Assembly (NCBI RefSeq): GCF_001544495.1
Contig: NZ_FCNZ02000024.1
Span: 28,187 to 92,186 of the forward strand
Length of the DNA: 64,000 bases
DNA from: Caballeronia telluris
GTDB taxonomy: Bacteria; Pseudomonadota; Gammaproteobacteria; Burkholderiales; Burkholderiaceae
Reading direction: 5' to 3'
A model generated the notes under the pieces. The model did no database searches. It saw only the letters and a program-made list of their open reading frames with translations, and was not told the origin of the DNA. Shown here one piece after another: positions 1-15,400 of the stretch. How positions within the stretch are numbered: the stretch's first letter is position 1; every line of letters starts with the position of its first letter. The position numbers were made by a program, and so were the translations under genes.

Positions 1-1867
1 ACAGATGGTCGCGGTCCACGGCGCGTTCGTCCATTGCGAGCGCGACCGGATCGCGGCCGTCCGCGCGCGCGGCCGTCTGGCCGATCTTCGCGCGCCATTC
101 GATGTCCGCGCCGCGCCACCAGCCGGTGACGGTCGGCAGGTCGTGCGTCGTCGTGGTGGCGGTCACGCCGCGGTCCCAGTCGGACGGCGGCTTGAAACCG
201 TCGCCTTCGACCGCGCGCTCGAACCACAGCACGCGGATGCCGAGCAGCCCGTGTTCTTCCAGCCGCTCGGAAAAGCCGGGCGGCACGGTGCCGAGATCCT
301 CGCCGACCACGATCGCGCGATGCCGCCACGATTCCAGCGCGATGAGCCGCAGCAAATCGTCGAGCGGATAGCGCAGGTACGCGCCGTCCTTCGCGGGCTC
401 GCCTTCGGGCACGAGCCAGAGGCGCCGCAGCCCGAGAATGTGGTCGATGCGGATGCCGCCCGCGCGCGCGAACGACGCGCGCAGCATGTCGATGAACGCC
501 GAGAAACCCTGCGTGCGCATCGCGCGCGGGGAGAACGTCGTGAGTCCCCACGACTGGCCGGCCTGGTTGAAGAGATCGGGCGGCGCGCCGACTGAAACGC
601 CCGTGAGCATTTCCTCGCGATACGACCACGCGTGACTGCCCGCGCTATCGCAGCCGACGGCCAGATCCGCGATCAGACCGACCGCCATGCCGGCGTCGCG
701 CGCGGCGTGCTGGGCGTGCGCGAGGCCCTTCGCCGCGAGCCATTGCGTGAACAAATGGAAATCGACTTCGCGCCGGTTCGCTTCCGCAAACGCCGCGACG
801 GCGTCGCTGCGCGGGTCGCGCAGTTCGTCGGGCCAGTTGCGCCAGTGGCCTTCACCCGTGCTCGCCAGTTGGTCGGTCTGCAAGGCCTCGAAGCGCGCGT
901 GGTCTTCGAGCGCCCGTCCGCCGCTTTCGACGAACGACGCGAAGTCCTTCGCGAAGGGCGTTTCCGCGTCCTGCGAGAACCAGGCGAAGAGCTCGCGCAA
1001 GACGGCGAGCTTCGCCTTCGTCGCGTTCGGCCAGTCGATCAGCGGCAGGCCTTCGAGTTCCGTCATGTCCTTCGCGACACCCGCGCGCTCGATCGCCGCG
1101 CGGGCCGCGGGCGCGCCGAGGACGGCGGCCGGATCGACGTGCGCGATGTTCAGGAAGAGCCGCGACGACGGCGAGTACGGACTGAACTTGTTCGGCTCGG
1201 CGCTGAACATCGCGTGCATCGGGCTGATCGCGAGCGCGTGGCTGCCGCGTTTCGCGCTTTCGACGGCAAGCGTCGCAAGCGCGGAGAAGTCGCCGATGCC
1301 GCCGTCGCCCACACGGCGCAGCCCGTAGACCTGCGCGGCGACGCCCCAGAGCGGCGGCGCGTCGCCGGTGGCGTCTTCGTGCAGCGCGCGCCAGGCGTCG
1401 TCGATCGTGTAGCAGCGCGACGGCGCGACGGCGAGCGTCGTGTGATGGTCGTTGATGACGAGCGTGTGATAGCCCGGCTCCGAGATCGGCGAGAGCAGCG
1501 CGATCTCGCCCTTCGGCGACGTGAACCGTCCGTCGATCACGGAGCCGCTTTCCAGTTCGATGCGGTAGCGCGCGCCCGATTTCGCCGCCGACACCGGCAG
1601 CGCGATCGCGCGGTCCACTTCGGCGGTGATGAGCGGCGGCAGCTTGCGGCCGGACAGTTCCGCGTCGAGCGCCGACATGCTGTGCTTCAGTTGCGTGGCG
1701 TTGCCACACGGCAGGCCGAGGCGGTCGAGCAGGACGCGCAGCGTCGATTCGGGCACGCGCTGCGTGTGCTTGTGCGCGTCGAGCCATTCGACTTCGAAGC
1801 CCGCGCGCGCGGCGAGCGTTTCGATCGCGTTCATCGGCGCGGACGGTTTTGCGGTGGTCGGGCTCAC
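1..1867 (-). CDS. malQ: 4-alpha-glucanotransferase (amylomaltase), C-terminus beyond window
   Basis: MalQ transfers alpha-1,4-glucan segments between malto-oligosaccharides in the cytoplasm and releases glucose. I translated the minus strand from a GTG at 1867 whose GTGA overlaps the treZ stop by 4 bp, the usual sign of translational coupling. An in-frame ATG at 1834 is the alternative start. About 622 codons lie in the window. The product shows LWGVAAQVYGLR, GGIGDFSAL, the nucleophile region IRIDHILGLRRLW and IVVGEDLGTVP, all typical of GH77. The frame stays open to base 1, so the remaining C-terminus lies outside. It is the last visible gene of the minus-strand glucan operon. Confidence 0.93.
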   Translation of the reverse strand, partial: MSPTTAKPSAPMNAIETLAARAGFEVEWLDAHKHTQRVPESTLRVLLDRLGLPCGNATQLKHSMSALDAELSGRKLPPLITAEVDRAIALPVSAAKSGARYRIELESGSVIDGRFTSPKGEIALLSPISEPGYHTLVINDHHTTLAVAPSRCYTIDDAWRALHEDATGDAPPLWGVAAQVYGLRRVGDGGIGDFSALATLAVESAKRGSHALAISPMHAMFSAEPNKFSPYSPSSRLFLNIAHVDPAAVLGAPAARAAIERAGVAKDMTELEGLPLIDWPNATKAKLAVLRELFAWFSQDAETPFAKDFASFVESGGRALEDHARFEALQTDQLASTGEGHWRNWPDELRDPRSDAVAAFAEANRREVDFHLFTQWLAAKGLAHAQHAARDAGMAVGLIADLAVGCDSAGSHAWSYREEMLTGVSVGAPPDLFNQAGQSWGLTTFSPRAMRTQGFSAFIDMLRASFARAGGIRIDHILGLRRLWLVPEGEPAKDGAYLRYPLDDLLRLIALESWRHRAIVVGEDLGTVPPGFSERLEEHGLLGIRVLWFERAVEGDGFKPPSDWDRGVTATTTTHDLPTVTGWWRGADIEWRAKIGQTAARADGRDPVALAMDERAVDRDHL

Positions 1868-3777
1868 GAGGCGTGTCCCTCGGTGGTGGTGTGCTCGAAG
1901 CGGCGAGCGTCGTGGGCGATGGCGTAGTCGTTGACGTCGCCCGTCAGCCAGGCGACGAACGTGCGTTCGCCCAGTTCGCCGCGCTTCACGCGATCCTGCG
2001 CGCGCGCCGGCGTCTCGAAGATGATCTTGCCGGCCGGCGTCTCGCCGAGCGCGACGGGCGCGTCGCCGAGATTGAGCGCGATCGAGAGCGTCTCGCCGTC
2101 GCCCAGCCGCCAGCGCGCGACGAGCGCCTTCTCGCCGATGACGGTCGCGCCGAGCGCTTTCGCGTCTTTCAGGCGCGGCGTGATCAGCTTCGCGCGCACA
2201 GCGAGGCCCGAGCGGTAGAAATGCAGCCATTCCAGGCGGTCGGCGTCGCTTTCGGCCTCGCTTTTGGCCTGCAGAGGACGCGGCGATGACATCCTGAACG
2301 TGCCTTCGTCGTTCGGATCGGGAATCTGCGCGCGGCGCTTTTCGTCGGTGAACGCGGAGAACTTCGCGAATTCGCGGCGACGTCCTTCGCGCACGGCATC
2401 GGCGAGTTGGTCGTGGTAGTCGGTGAAAAAGAGGAACGGCTGCTTCGAGCCGTACTGCTCCTCCATGAACAGCATTGGAATCTGCGGCGACAGCAGCAGA
2501 AGGCCGGTCGCGGCGAAGAGCGCCTCGTCGGAGACGAGCGAGCGCAGACGTTCGCCCATCGCGCGGTTGCCGACCTGGTCGTGGTTCTGCAGGAACATCA
2601 CGAAGCGCGTCGGCGGCAGATGCGCGCTCGGTTCGCCGCGCGGCTTGCCGTCGTGAATCGGCGACGGTTCGCCCTGATACACGAAACCCTCCGACAGCAC
2701 GCGCGCGAGCTTCTCGATCGGCTTGTCGATGTAGGCGCCGTAGTAGCTCTCGCTCTCGCCCGTCAGGAGGACGTGCAGCGTGTTGTGGGAATCGTCGCTC
2801 CATTGGGCGTCGAAATGCGTTTCCAGCAGGTTCGACGTGTTGTGCTCGTTTTCGAGCACCAGATGCACGTGGCGCCCGGTTTCGACCCCGCTGCGCACAC
2901 GATGCGCGAGTTCGCGCAGCCATTCGTCGTCGTTGATCGCGTGGACGGCGTCGAGGCGCAGGCCGTCGAAGCGATATTCGCGCAGCCAGTAGAGCGCGTT
3001 GTCGAAGAAGAAATCGCGCACCTGCGGGCGCTCGAAGTCGATCGCCGGGCCCCACGGCGTGTTCACACCTTCGCGGAAGAACGTCTTCGCATACGTGCTC
3101 AGGTAATTGCCGTCCGGCCCGAAATGGTTGTAGACGACATCGAGAAACACCATGAGACCAAGGCCATGCGCGGTATCGACGAGCTTCTTCAGGTCGTCGG
3201 GACGGCCATACGACGAGTCCGGCGCATAGGGCAGCACGCCGTCGTAGCCCCAGTTGCGCGTGCCGGAGAAATCGTTGAGCGGCATCAGTTCGATGGCCGT
3301 CACGCCGAGTTCGGCGAGTTCCGGAAGACGCGCGGTGACGCCCGCATAGCCGCCCATCGCGCCGACGTGCAGTTCGTAGAGCACCGTTTCTTCCCACGGC
3401 CGGCCGTGCCAGTTCGTGTGCGTCCAGCGATAGGCGCGCGGATCGATCACTTCGCTCGGGCCGTGCACGTCGTCCGGCTGGAAGCGCGACGCCGGATCGG
3501 GCACCGCGAGATTCTCGTCGAGCCGGTACAGGTAGCGCGTGCCCGCGCCGCCGTCGGCTTCGGCTTCGAACCAGCCGTCGCCGGTCGGTTCCATGTCGAC
3601 GAGCGTCGGCGCGGTGTTCGCGTCACCGTGGATTTCGAGTTGCACCGTGTCGCGCGAAGGCGCCCAGAAACGATAGCGCGTCCGGGGTGTTTCCTGCGCC
3701 GCGCCCGTCACGTGCGCGCCGAAGGGCAGGCAGTACGAGTAGTGGTGCTGGTGCGGATCGATAGGACATTCGGACAT
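1864..3777 (-). CDS. treZ: malto-oligosyltrehalose trehalohydrolase
   Basis: TreZ cleaves trehalose from maltooligosyltrehalose, the second step of the TreY/TreZ route from glucan to trehalose. I chose the ATG at 3777 (637 aa, about the family length) because AGGAA sits just upstream; a TTG 30 bp earlier keeps the frame but lacks a better site. After an N-terminal CBM48-like domain the GH13 motifs appear in order: DVVYNHFGPDGN, GLRLDAVHAI (nucleophile near D276), HLVLENEHN (acid near E309) and FLQNHDQVGNR. It overlaps malQ by 4 bp and follows glgX after 48 bp. TreY, its partner, is not in the window; downstream of malQ beyond the left edge is a likely place. Confidence 0.95.
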   Translation of the reverse strand: MSECPIDPHQHHYSYCLPFGAHVTGAAQETPRTRYRFWAPSRDTVQLEIHGDANTAPTLVDMEPTGDGWFEAEADGGAGTRYLYRLDENLAVPDPASRFQPDDVHGPSEVIDPRAYRWTHTNWHGRPWEETVLYELHVGAMGGYAGVTARLPELAELGVTAIELMPLNDFSGTRNWGYDGVLPYAPDSSYGRPDDLKKLVDTAHGLGLMVFLDVVYNHFGPDGNYLSTYAKTFFREGVNTPWGPAIDFERPQVRDFFFDNALYWLREYRFDGLRLDAVHAINDDEWLRELAHRVRSGVETGRHVHLVLENEHNTSNLLETHFDAQWSDDSHNTLHVLLTGESESYYGAYIDKPIEKLARVLSEGFVYQGEPSPIHDGKPRGEPSAHLPPTRFVMFLQNHDQVGNRAMGERLRSLVSDEALFAATGLLLLSPQIPMLFMEEQYGSKQPFLFFTDYHDQLADAVREGRRREFAKFSAFTDEKRRAQIPDPNDEGTFRMSSPRPLQAKSEAESDADRLEWLHFYRSGLAVRAKLITPRLKDAKALGATVIGEKALVARWRLGDGETLSIALNLGDAPVALGETPAGKIIFETPARAQDRVKRGELGERTFVAWLTGDVNDYAIAHDARRFEHTTTEGHAS

Positions 3778-3825
3778 GGTTTCCTGCCGTTTTCGTTTGC
3801 CTTGCAAAGCTGCGCCTGGGTCGTC

Positions 3826-6087
3826 TCAAGTGGTTCGTTGCGGTGCATCCGGCGTCTCGCCGATCGCATGCTCCGACGGAATGGCGGGCGGGCGGCGGCT
3901 CGGCAGCGTGCCGGGGTCGGGCGGCAGCGCCGTCAGAAGCCGCGGACCCTGATGGGCGCCCGCCATCCAGACGGCCTGCCAGTCGGCGTCGCCGGTCGGC
4001 TGGGCGAGCAGCACGACGATACTGTGCGCCGCCACCTCCAGTTCGCTGCCGACGAGCGGCCGCTGCGGCCCATCGGGCGCCGCGCTATCCAGGAGCACGT
4101 TCCATTCCAAGTGAGGCGGGGGCGGCGCGAACAGGAGCGCTTGCGACGACGCGTTGATCATCAAAAGGATCACGTCCGTTTCGCCCGACAGCCCCGGGCC
4201 GGCGCGGCGCAGCGTCAGCGCGCGGCCTTCGGGGTCCTGCCATGCCTCGATGGTGAGCGCCATGCCGCGCTCGTCGAACCAGCTGACGTCGTAGAGGCCC
4301 GGCAGGACCTCCCGGTCGCCGTACAGGAAGCGCGTTTCGCGCAGCACCGGGTAGTTTTTGCGCAGAGCAATGACACGCGCGACGTATTCCGTCAGCGCGC
4401 GGCCGGCGGGCGAATTTGCCGCTTCCCAGTCGATCCAGGAGATCTCGTTGTCCTGGCAGTACGCGTTGTTGTTGCCGCGCTGCGTGCGTCCGAATTCGTC
4501 GCCGCCGAGCAGCATCGGCGTGCCGAGCGACAGGAGCGTCGTGGCGATCATCGAGCGCGCGACGCGGCCGCGCGTGGCGAGGATCTCGGGGTCGTCGGTC
4601 GGGCCTTCCACGCCCCAGTTTGCGCTGCAATTTTCGTTGTGTCCGTCGTTGTTGCCTTCCTGGTTCATCTCGTTGTGCTTGTGCTCATAGGCCGTGACAT
4701 CGGCGAGCGTGAAGCCGTCGTGCGACGCCACGAAATTGACCGACGCCCACGGCTTCCTGAAGCGCCGGTTGAAAAGCTCCGCCGATCCGGTGAGGCGCGC
4801 GGCGAGGTCCGGCCGCATGCCCGCGTCGCCGCGCCAGAAGCGGCGCACGCCGTCGCGGTACTTGTCGTTCCATTCCGCGAAACCCGGCGGATGATTGCCG
4901 ACCTGATAGCCGTCCGGGCCGATATCCCACGGCTCCGAAATCAGCTTGCGGGTCGAGAGGACCGGGTCCTGGCGGATCGCGTCGAAAAAGCCGGAACCGG
5001 GGTCGAAGCCGTGGCCTTCGCGGCCTAGCGTGACGCCGAGATCGAAGCGGAAGCCGTCGATGTTGAACGCCGTGCACCAGTAGCGCAGCGAATCCATGAC
5101 CATCTGCAACACGCGCGGATGCGACAGGTTCACCGTGTTGCCGCAACCCGTTTCGTTGATGTAGTGACGCTCGTCGCCGGGGATGAGGCGGTAGTAGCTC
5201 GCGTTATCCAGTCCGCGCCAGGAGACGGTCGGGCCGAGTTCGTTGCCTTCGCAGGTGTGGTTGTAGACGACGTCGAGGATCACTTCGATGCCGGCCGCGT
5301 GCAGTTGCCGCACGGCGATGCGCATTTCGTTCAGCCGGTGCGTCGAGAGATACGACGGCTCGGGCGCGAAGAACGCGGCCGTGTTGTAGCCCCAGTAGTT
5401 GCGCAGGCCGCGCTCGACGAGGAAGCGGTCGTTCAGGAACGCGTGGACCGGCAGGAATTCGACGGCGGTAATGCCGAGGTTTTGCAGATGCTCGATGAAC
5501 CACGGCGACGAGAGCGCCGCGAACGAGCCGCGTTCGTGCTGGCGGATGTCGTTGCGCAACATCGACGTGCCGCGCACATGCGTTTCGTAGATGATGGTTT
5601 CGCCCCAGGGCGTGTCGGGGCGCACGTCGCGGGACCAGTCGAAGGCGTCGTCGGTGACGATGGCTTTGGGCATCGCGGGCGCCGAGTCGCGGCGATCCAT
5701 CGACATGTCGAGCCGGTTCGAGTGCACGCGGTAGCCGAAGAGCGCATCGGACCAGCGCCACGGGCCGACGAGCTTTTTTGCGTAGGGGTCGAGCAGGAGC
5801 TTGTGCGGATTGAAGCGATGACCGTGTTGCGGCTGATAGGGGCCGTGCGCGCGCAGGCCGTAGACGGTGCCGGGATGCGCGCCGGGCAGATAGCCATGCC
5901 AGATTTCGTCCGTGCATTCGGGCAGGTCGAAGCGCATCAGTTCCTTGCGGCCGGTACTGTCGAAGAGACAGACCTCGATGCGGTGCGCATTCGACGAGAA
6001 CACCGCGAAGTTGACACCGAGTCCGTCCCAGTTGGCTCCGAGCGGGTAGGGCGCGCCCGGGAGCAACCTCTCAGGTAATGCGTTCAT
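3826..6087 (-). CDS. glgX: glycogen debranching enzyme GlgX
   Basis: GlgX hydrolyses alpha-1,6 branch points of short-chain limit dextrins. The 753-aa product starts PGAPYPLGANWDGLGVNFAV, a CBM48-type N-terminal domain. The GH13 catalytic motifs follow: ILDVVYNHT near 270, GFRFDLG with D349, LISEPWDIG with E385 and VASHDGF with D457. It is longer than E. coli GlgX (657 aa), mainly at the C-terminus. It lies 88 bp after glgB, separated by a strong hairpin, and 48 bp before treZ. Its role here is to make linear chains for TreY/TreZ and MalQ. The start ATG lacks a clear Shine-Dalgarno sequence. Confidence 0.95.
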   Translation of the reverse strand: MNALPERLLPGAPYPLGANWDGLGVNFAVFSSNAHRIEVCLFDSTGRKELMRFDLPECTDEIWHGYLPGAHPGTVYGLRAHGPYQPQHGHRFNPHKLLLDPYAKKLVGPWRWSDALFGYRVHSNRLDMSMDRRDSAPAMPKAIVTDDAFDWSRDVRPDTPWGETIIYETHVRGTSMLRNDIRQHERGSFAALSSPWFIEHLQNLGITAVEFLPVHAFLNDRFLVERGLRNYWGYNTAAFFAPEPSYLSTHRLNEMRIAVRQLHAAGIEVILDVVYNHTCEGNELGPTVSWRGLDNASYYRLIPGDERHYINETGCGNTVNLSHPRVLQMVMDSLRYWCTAFNIDGFRFDLGVTLGREGHGFDPGSGFFDAIRQDPVLSTRKLISEPWDIGPDGYQVGNHPPGFAEWNDKYRDGVRRFWRGDAGMRPDLAARLTGSAELFNRRFRKPWASVNFVASHDGFTLADVTAYEHKHNEMNQEGNNDGHNENCSANWGVEGPTDDPEILATRGRVARSMIATTLLSLGTPMLLGGDEFGRTQRGNNNAYCQDNEISWIDWEAANSPAGRALTEYVARVIALRKNYPVLRETRFLYGDREVLPGLYDVSWFDERGMALTIEAWQDPEGRALTLRRAGPGLSGETDVILLMINASSQALLFAPPPPHLEWNVLLDSAAPDGPQRPLVGSELEVAAHSIVVLLAQPTGDADWQAVWMAGAHQGPRLLTALPPDPGTLPSRRPPAIPSEHAIGETPDAPQRTT

Positions 6088-6133
6088 TGGTTTTTTGCTC
6101 GCGCTTTCTGAGGTTGGACGTTGGACACCCGCT

Positions 6134-6174
6134 GGTGCGCTCGTGCTTCTCGTTCATTGAAGCACAAGCGCACC
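6134..6174. promoter_or_regulatory. intercistronic hairpin between glgB and glgX
   Basis: Two 16-base arms (6134-6149 and 6159-6174) pair with one mismatch around a 9-base loop, one base beyond the glgB stop. No T-run follows on the minus strand, so it looks more like an mRNA-stabilising or attenuating stem than a full intrinsic terminator. Confidence 0.6.
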
Positions 6175-6175
6175 T

Positions 6176-11762
<5,587 letters not shown>

Positions 11763-11840
11763 AATGTATCGCTCCGTTGTTTTTGCTGGCGCTTTGGGTA
11801 GGGGTGTGATGAACACCGTCCGGGCGCTCGTGATTCGGTG

Positions 11841-12442
11841 GAACTTGCTTTCTTAGTGGTCTATTAGCTCTGCCCCTGTCCGGGGCGGGACTTACTTTCT
11901 TTGCTGCTGCAAAGAAAGTAAGCAAAGAAAGCAGCTTTTCTAGGCAGCAGTCACAATACGTCAACGCACGAGCAACACCGAGTGGACATACCGCCTAAGT
12001 GTCGCCCTCAAAATTCGACAGGGCTTGGTGCGATTAACCACTGTGTCCTCGCACAGCCCACTACGTGGTAAGGCCATCATCCACCCGTCCGCGCTTCGCT
12101 TGGACGATAGGAACACCAAAAACGTCGGTCCGTCACGATCACCGCAAACCTTGAAACCGCGACCTGAACTGCCTGACGTCAGAGCGAAGCGAAGACGGAT
12201 GAATGATTGCTGTACCGTTGTATTCGCTGCACGATGACACAGTGGTTAATCGCACCAAGCCGCTTAAGACCCTTGAGGGCGACACTTAGGCGGTATGTCC
12301 ACTCAGTACTTCAAAGGCGTTGACTCTCTGCGACTGCTGCCAGAAAAGCTGCTTTCTTTGCTTACTTTCTTTGCAGCAGCAAAGAAAGTAAGTCCCGCCC
12401 CGGACAGGGGCAGAGCTAACAGACCGACGCGAAATCAAGTTC
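11841..12442. repeat. large imperfect palindrome of two head-to-head intergenic repeats
   Basis: The treS-glgE gap is one near-palindrome. Perfectly inverted blocks pair 11864-11941 with 12342-12419 (78 bp), about 11980-12011 with 12272-12303 (32 bp) and about 12022-12047 with 12236-12261 (26 bp). Diverged matches continue inward to about 12105/12180 and outward to GAACTTG at 11841. A central stretch of about 75 bp is unpaired. Each arm contains its own perfect 14-bp hairpin (CTTACTTTCTTTGC and complement with a 4-base loop). Short open frames inside are not credible genes. It resembles a dispersed intergenic repeat I recall from Burkholderia-group genomes, present twice in opposite orientation. 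Confidence 0.85.
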
Positions 12443-12497
12443 AACGACAGAACCGCACAAGCACTAAACGAACAACCCACCCCAAGCGCCAGCGCCC

Positions 12498-15400
12498 TCA
12501 CAGTTCAACCGAAGGCTTCGGCAAGCCCCAAACCGGCGCGATGCGCCAAATAGCAAACGGCAACGAATTCGGATCAAGCCGAACGTGCTGCCGCCGCCCG
12601 CGCCATTCGAATCGCTGCCCGGTGATCTGATCCTCGACCGCGAGCGCGTCCCACTCGTGCACGCCCCAGCGTTCGAGCGTCTGCCACGGCAATTCGATGT
12701 CGGCCCCTTGCTCGTTGAACGGATCGAGATTGATGGCGACGAGCACGACGTTATCGCCCGACGCATTCGACTTCTCGAAGAACAGAATCTGGTCGTTATG
12801 CGCCGGCAGGAAGTTCACGCCCAGGTGCGTCTGCAAGGCGGGATTCGCCCGCCGCACGCGATTGAGCGCCGTAATCTCTCCGACGATGTTCCCCGGCCGG
12901 TTCCAGTCCCACGCACGCAACTGATACTTCTCGGAGTCGAGATACTCTTCGCTGTTCGGCAGCGCCGCGGCTTCACACAGTTCGAAGCCACTATAGACGC
13001 CCCACAGTCCCGACAACGTCGCCGCAAGCGCCGCGCGGATCACGAACCCCGCGCGCCCCGAACGCTGAAGGAAGCGCGGATTGATGTCCGGCGTATTGAC
13101 GAAGAAGTTCGGGCGGAAGAATTCGCGGGCGTCGGTCTGCGTGAGATCGTGCATGTACTCGATGAAATCGCGCTTCGATTCGCGCCACGTGAAGTACGTG
13201 TACGACTGCGAGAACCCGAGCTTCGCCAGCCGGTTCATCACGCGCGGCCGCGTGAACGCTTCCGCCAGGAAGATCACATCGGGATGCCGCGCGCGCACGT
13301 CGTTGATCGCCCACTCCCAGAACGGAAACGGCTTGGTGTGCGGATTGTCGACGCGGAAAATCTTCACGCCCGCCGCGACCCAGAACAGGAACACGTCGCG
13401 CAAGGACGTCCACAACTCGGGCTTCGCATCCTTCGCGTAGAAGTCCGGATTCACGATGTCCTGATACTTCTTCGGCGGATTCTCCGCGTAACGCAGCGTG
13501 CCGTCGGGCCGCCAGGCGAACCACGTCGGATGCTCCTGCAGCCACGGATGGTCCGGCGAGCACTGCACCGCGAAATCGAGCGCGATTTCGAGGCCATGCG
13601 CGTGCGCGCTTTCCAGCATCTGCTTGAAGTCGTCGAGCGTGCCGAGTTCCGGATGAACGGCCGTATGCCCGCCTTCCTTGCCGCCGATCGCATACGGGCT
13701 GCCGACATCGCCCGGCTGCGCCGTCAGCGAGTTGTTCTTGCCCTTGCGATTCGCGACGCCGATCGGGTTGATCGGCGGGAAGTACAGCACGTCGAATCCC
13801 ATCGCGCGGATGCGCGGCATCTTTCCGATCACGTCGACGAACGTGCCGTGGCGGCTTTCGTCGTCGCTCATCGAACGCGGGAAGATCTCGTACCAGCTCG
13901 CGAAGCGCGCGGCCGCCCGTTCCGCGTCGACGCGGTAAGTCACCGGATCGCGCGAGAGAAACGGCCGATGGCGCGCGGCGGCGATCGCCTTCGCGGTTTC
14001 GGCGCCGAGCACGATTTCGAGCTTGCGCTCGGGCGCCGCCTTCGTGAACTCCTTGACGAGACTTTCGAGCGGCTCGGTCGAGGCGCCCTCGGCGGTCTGC
14101 ACTTCGGCGAGGATCAGCGCGAACAGATGCCGCGCCTCTTCGATCTCCAGTTCGACCGTCTGCCCGGCGTTCAGCTTCTTCTGCATGTGATCGACGAGCG
14201 ACGCGAAGTCGTCACGCCACGCGATCACCGTGAATTCGTGACGCCCGACGCGATCGAGCGGAATCCGCGCCGTCCAGAGATCGCGGCCGAGCGGCTGCAC
14301 GAGTGCCATCGGCGTTTCGTGCCAGTCGGTTTCGTCGGCGGCGCGCCATTGGACGGCCGCCGCGATCTTGTCGTGACCTTCGGCAAAAATCGCCGCCTGC
14401 ACCTCGACCGCCTCGCCGACGATGCGCTTCGCCGGAAAACGCCCGTGATCGACCGAGGGCGTCACGCTCTCGATGGCGACGCGCGGCGCGGAAACGGCCT
14501 CGGTGACGGACTTCTTGTCGGCGGCCTTCGAGCCGCGCTTGACCTGCGGCTGCGCGAGCAGCACGAACGGCTCGGCGGCGGCGCGAAAGAGCCGGGTCTC
14601 GCCCGCAGCGAGCGTGAACGGGGCGAGACGCGCCTGCGTCGCGCCGGTTTCGCCGAGCGGTGCGAAGCGCGTAAAGCTGCCCGGCACCGCTTCGAGAAGA
14701 TGCAGCGGATCGACGTACACCGGCGAGTGAAGATCGGGATTGACGACGATCAGCGCGGCGGCATTGGCGAGACGCAGATCCGGCCCGTTCGCGCGCACGA
14801 GCGCCGCGAACGGCGTGCCGGCGCCCGTCAGCGCGCGCATTTCGCCGACGGTCGCGAGCGTCGGGACATCACGCTGCAACGCGTTCGCGCGCGCGATGTC
14901 CTTCGACAGATCGAAGCGCGCCTGTTCGCGCGCACGCTCGAACTCGGCCGCGACGCCGTACTGGTACGACATCGGCAGTCCGACGCCGTATTCGAACCCC
15001 ATCGGTAGGAGCAGGCCGGTGCCGATCGCGGTCGCCGTGAAGAGCGCGCGGCGGTACGCGCGCTCGACGAGCGCCGTGTCGCCCGTGTCGGGCAGGTCGG
15101 ACAAAAGGCGCGCACCGTAAGGCTCTTCGGGAAACGCGATCGGCGGCGCGACGTGCGACAGCGCGGCGTGTTCGTCGACGAGCCATGCGCTCCTGAAATC
15201 CCACCAGCGCGACGACGAAAACACGGCGTCGAAGCCCGCGTCCGTCAGGCCGTGCAGATCGTGCCGGCTGATGCCGACCGTCCACGCGAGCCATTTCGTG
15301 TCCGGATGCCGCTCCCGCACCGCCGCGCCGAGCCGCCGCCAGACATGCGCGGGCACCTTGTGCGGCGCGTCGAAGCGAAACCCGCCGATACCGGCGTCGG

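Noticed and set aside
2407..5028. 873-codon plus-strand open frame opposite treZ and glgX
   Set aside because: Arg/Val/Ala-rich antisense shadow of GC-rich genes, with no domain and no ribosome site; the minus strand encodes complete GH13 enzymes.
12025..12630. Short open frames within and beside the large palindrome
   Set aside because: They lie in repeated DNA that folds on itself, and their peptides (such as FFAAAKKVSPAPDRG) are what the repeat encodes in any copy.
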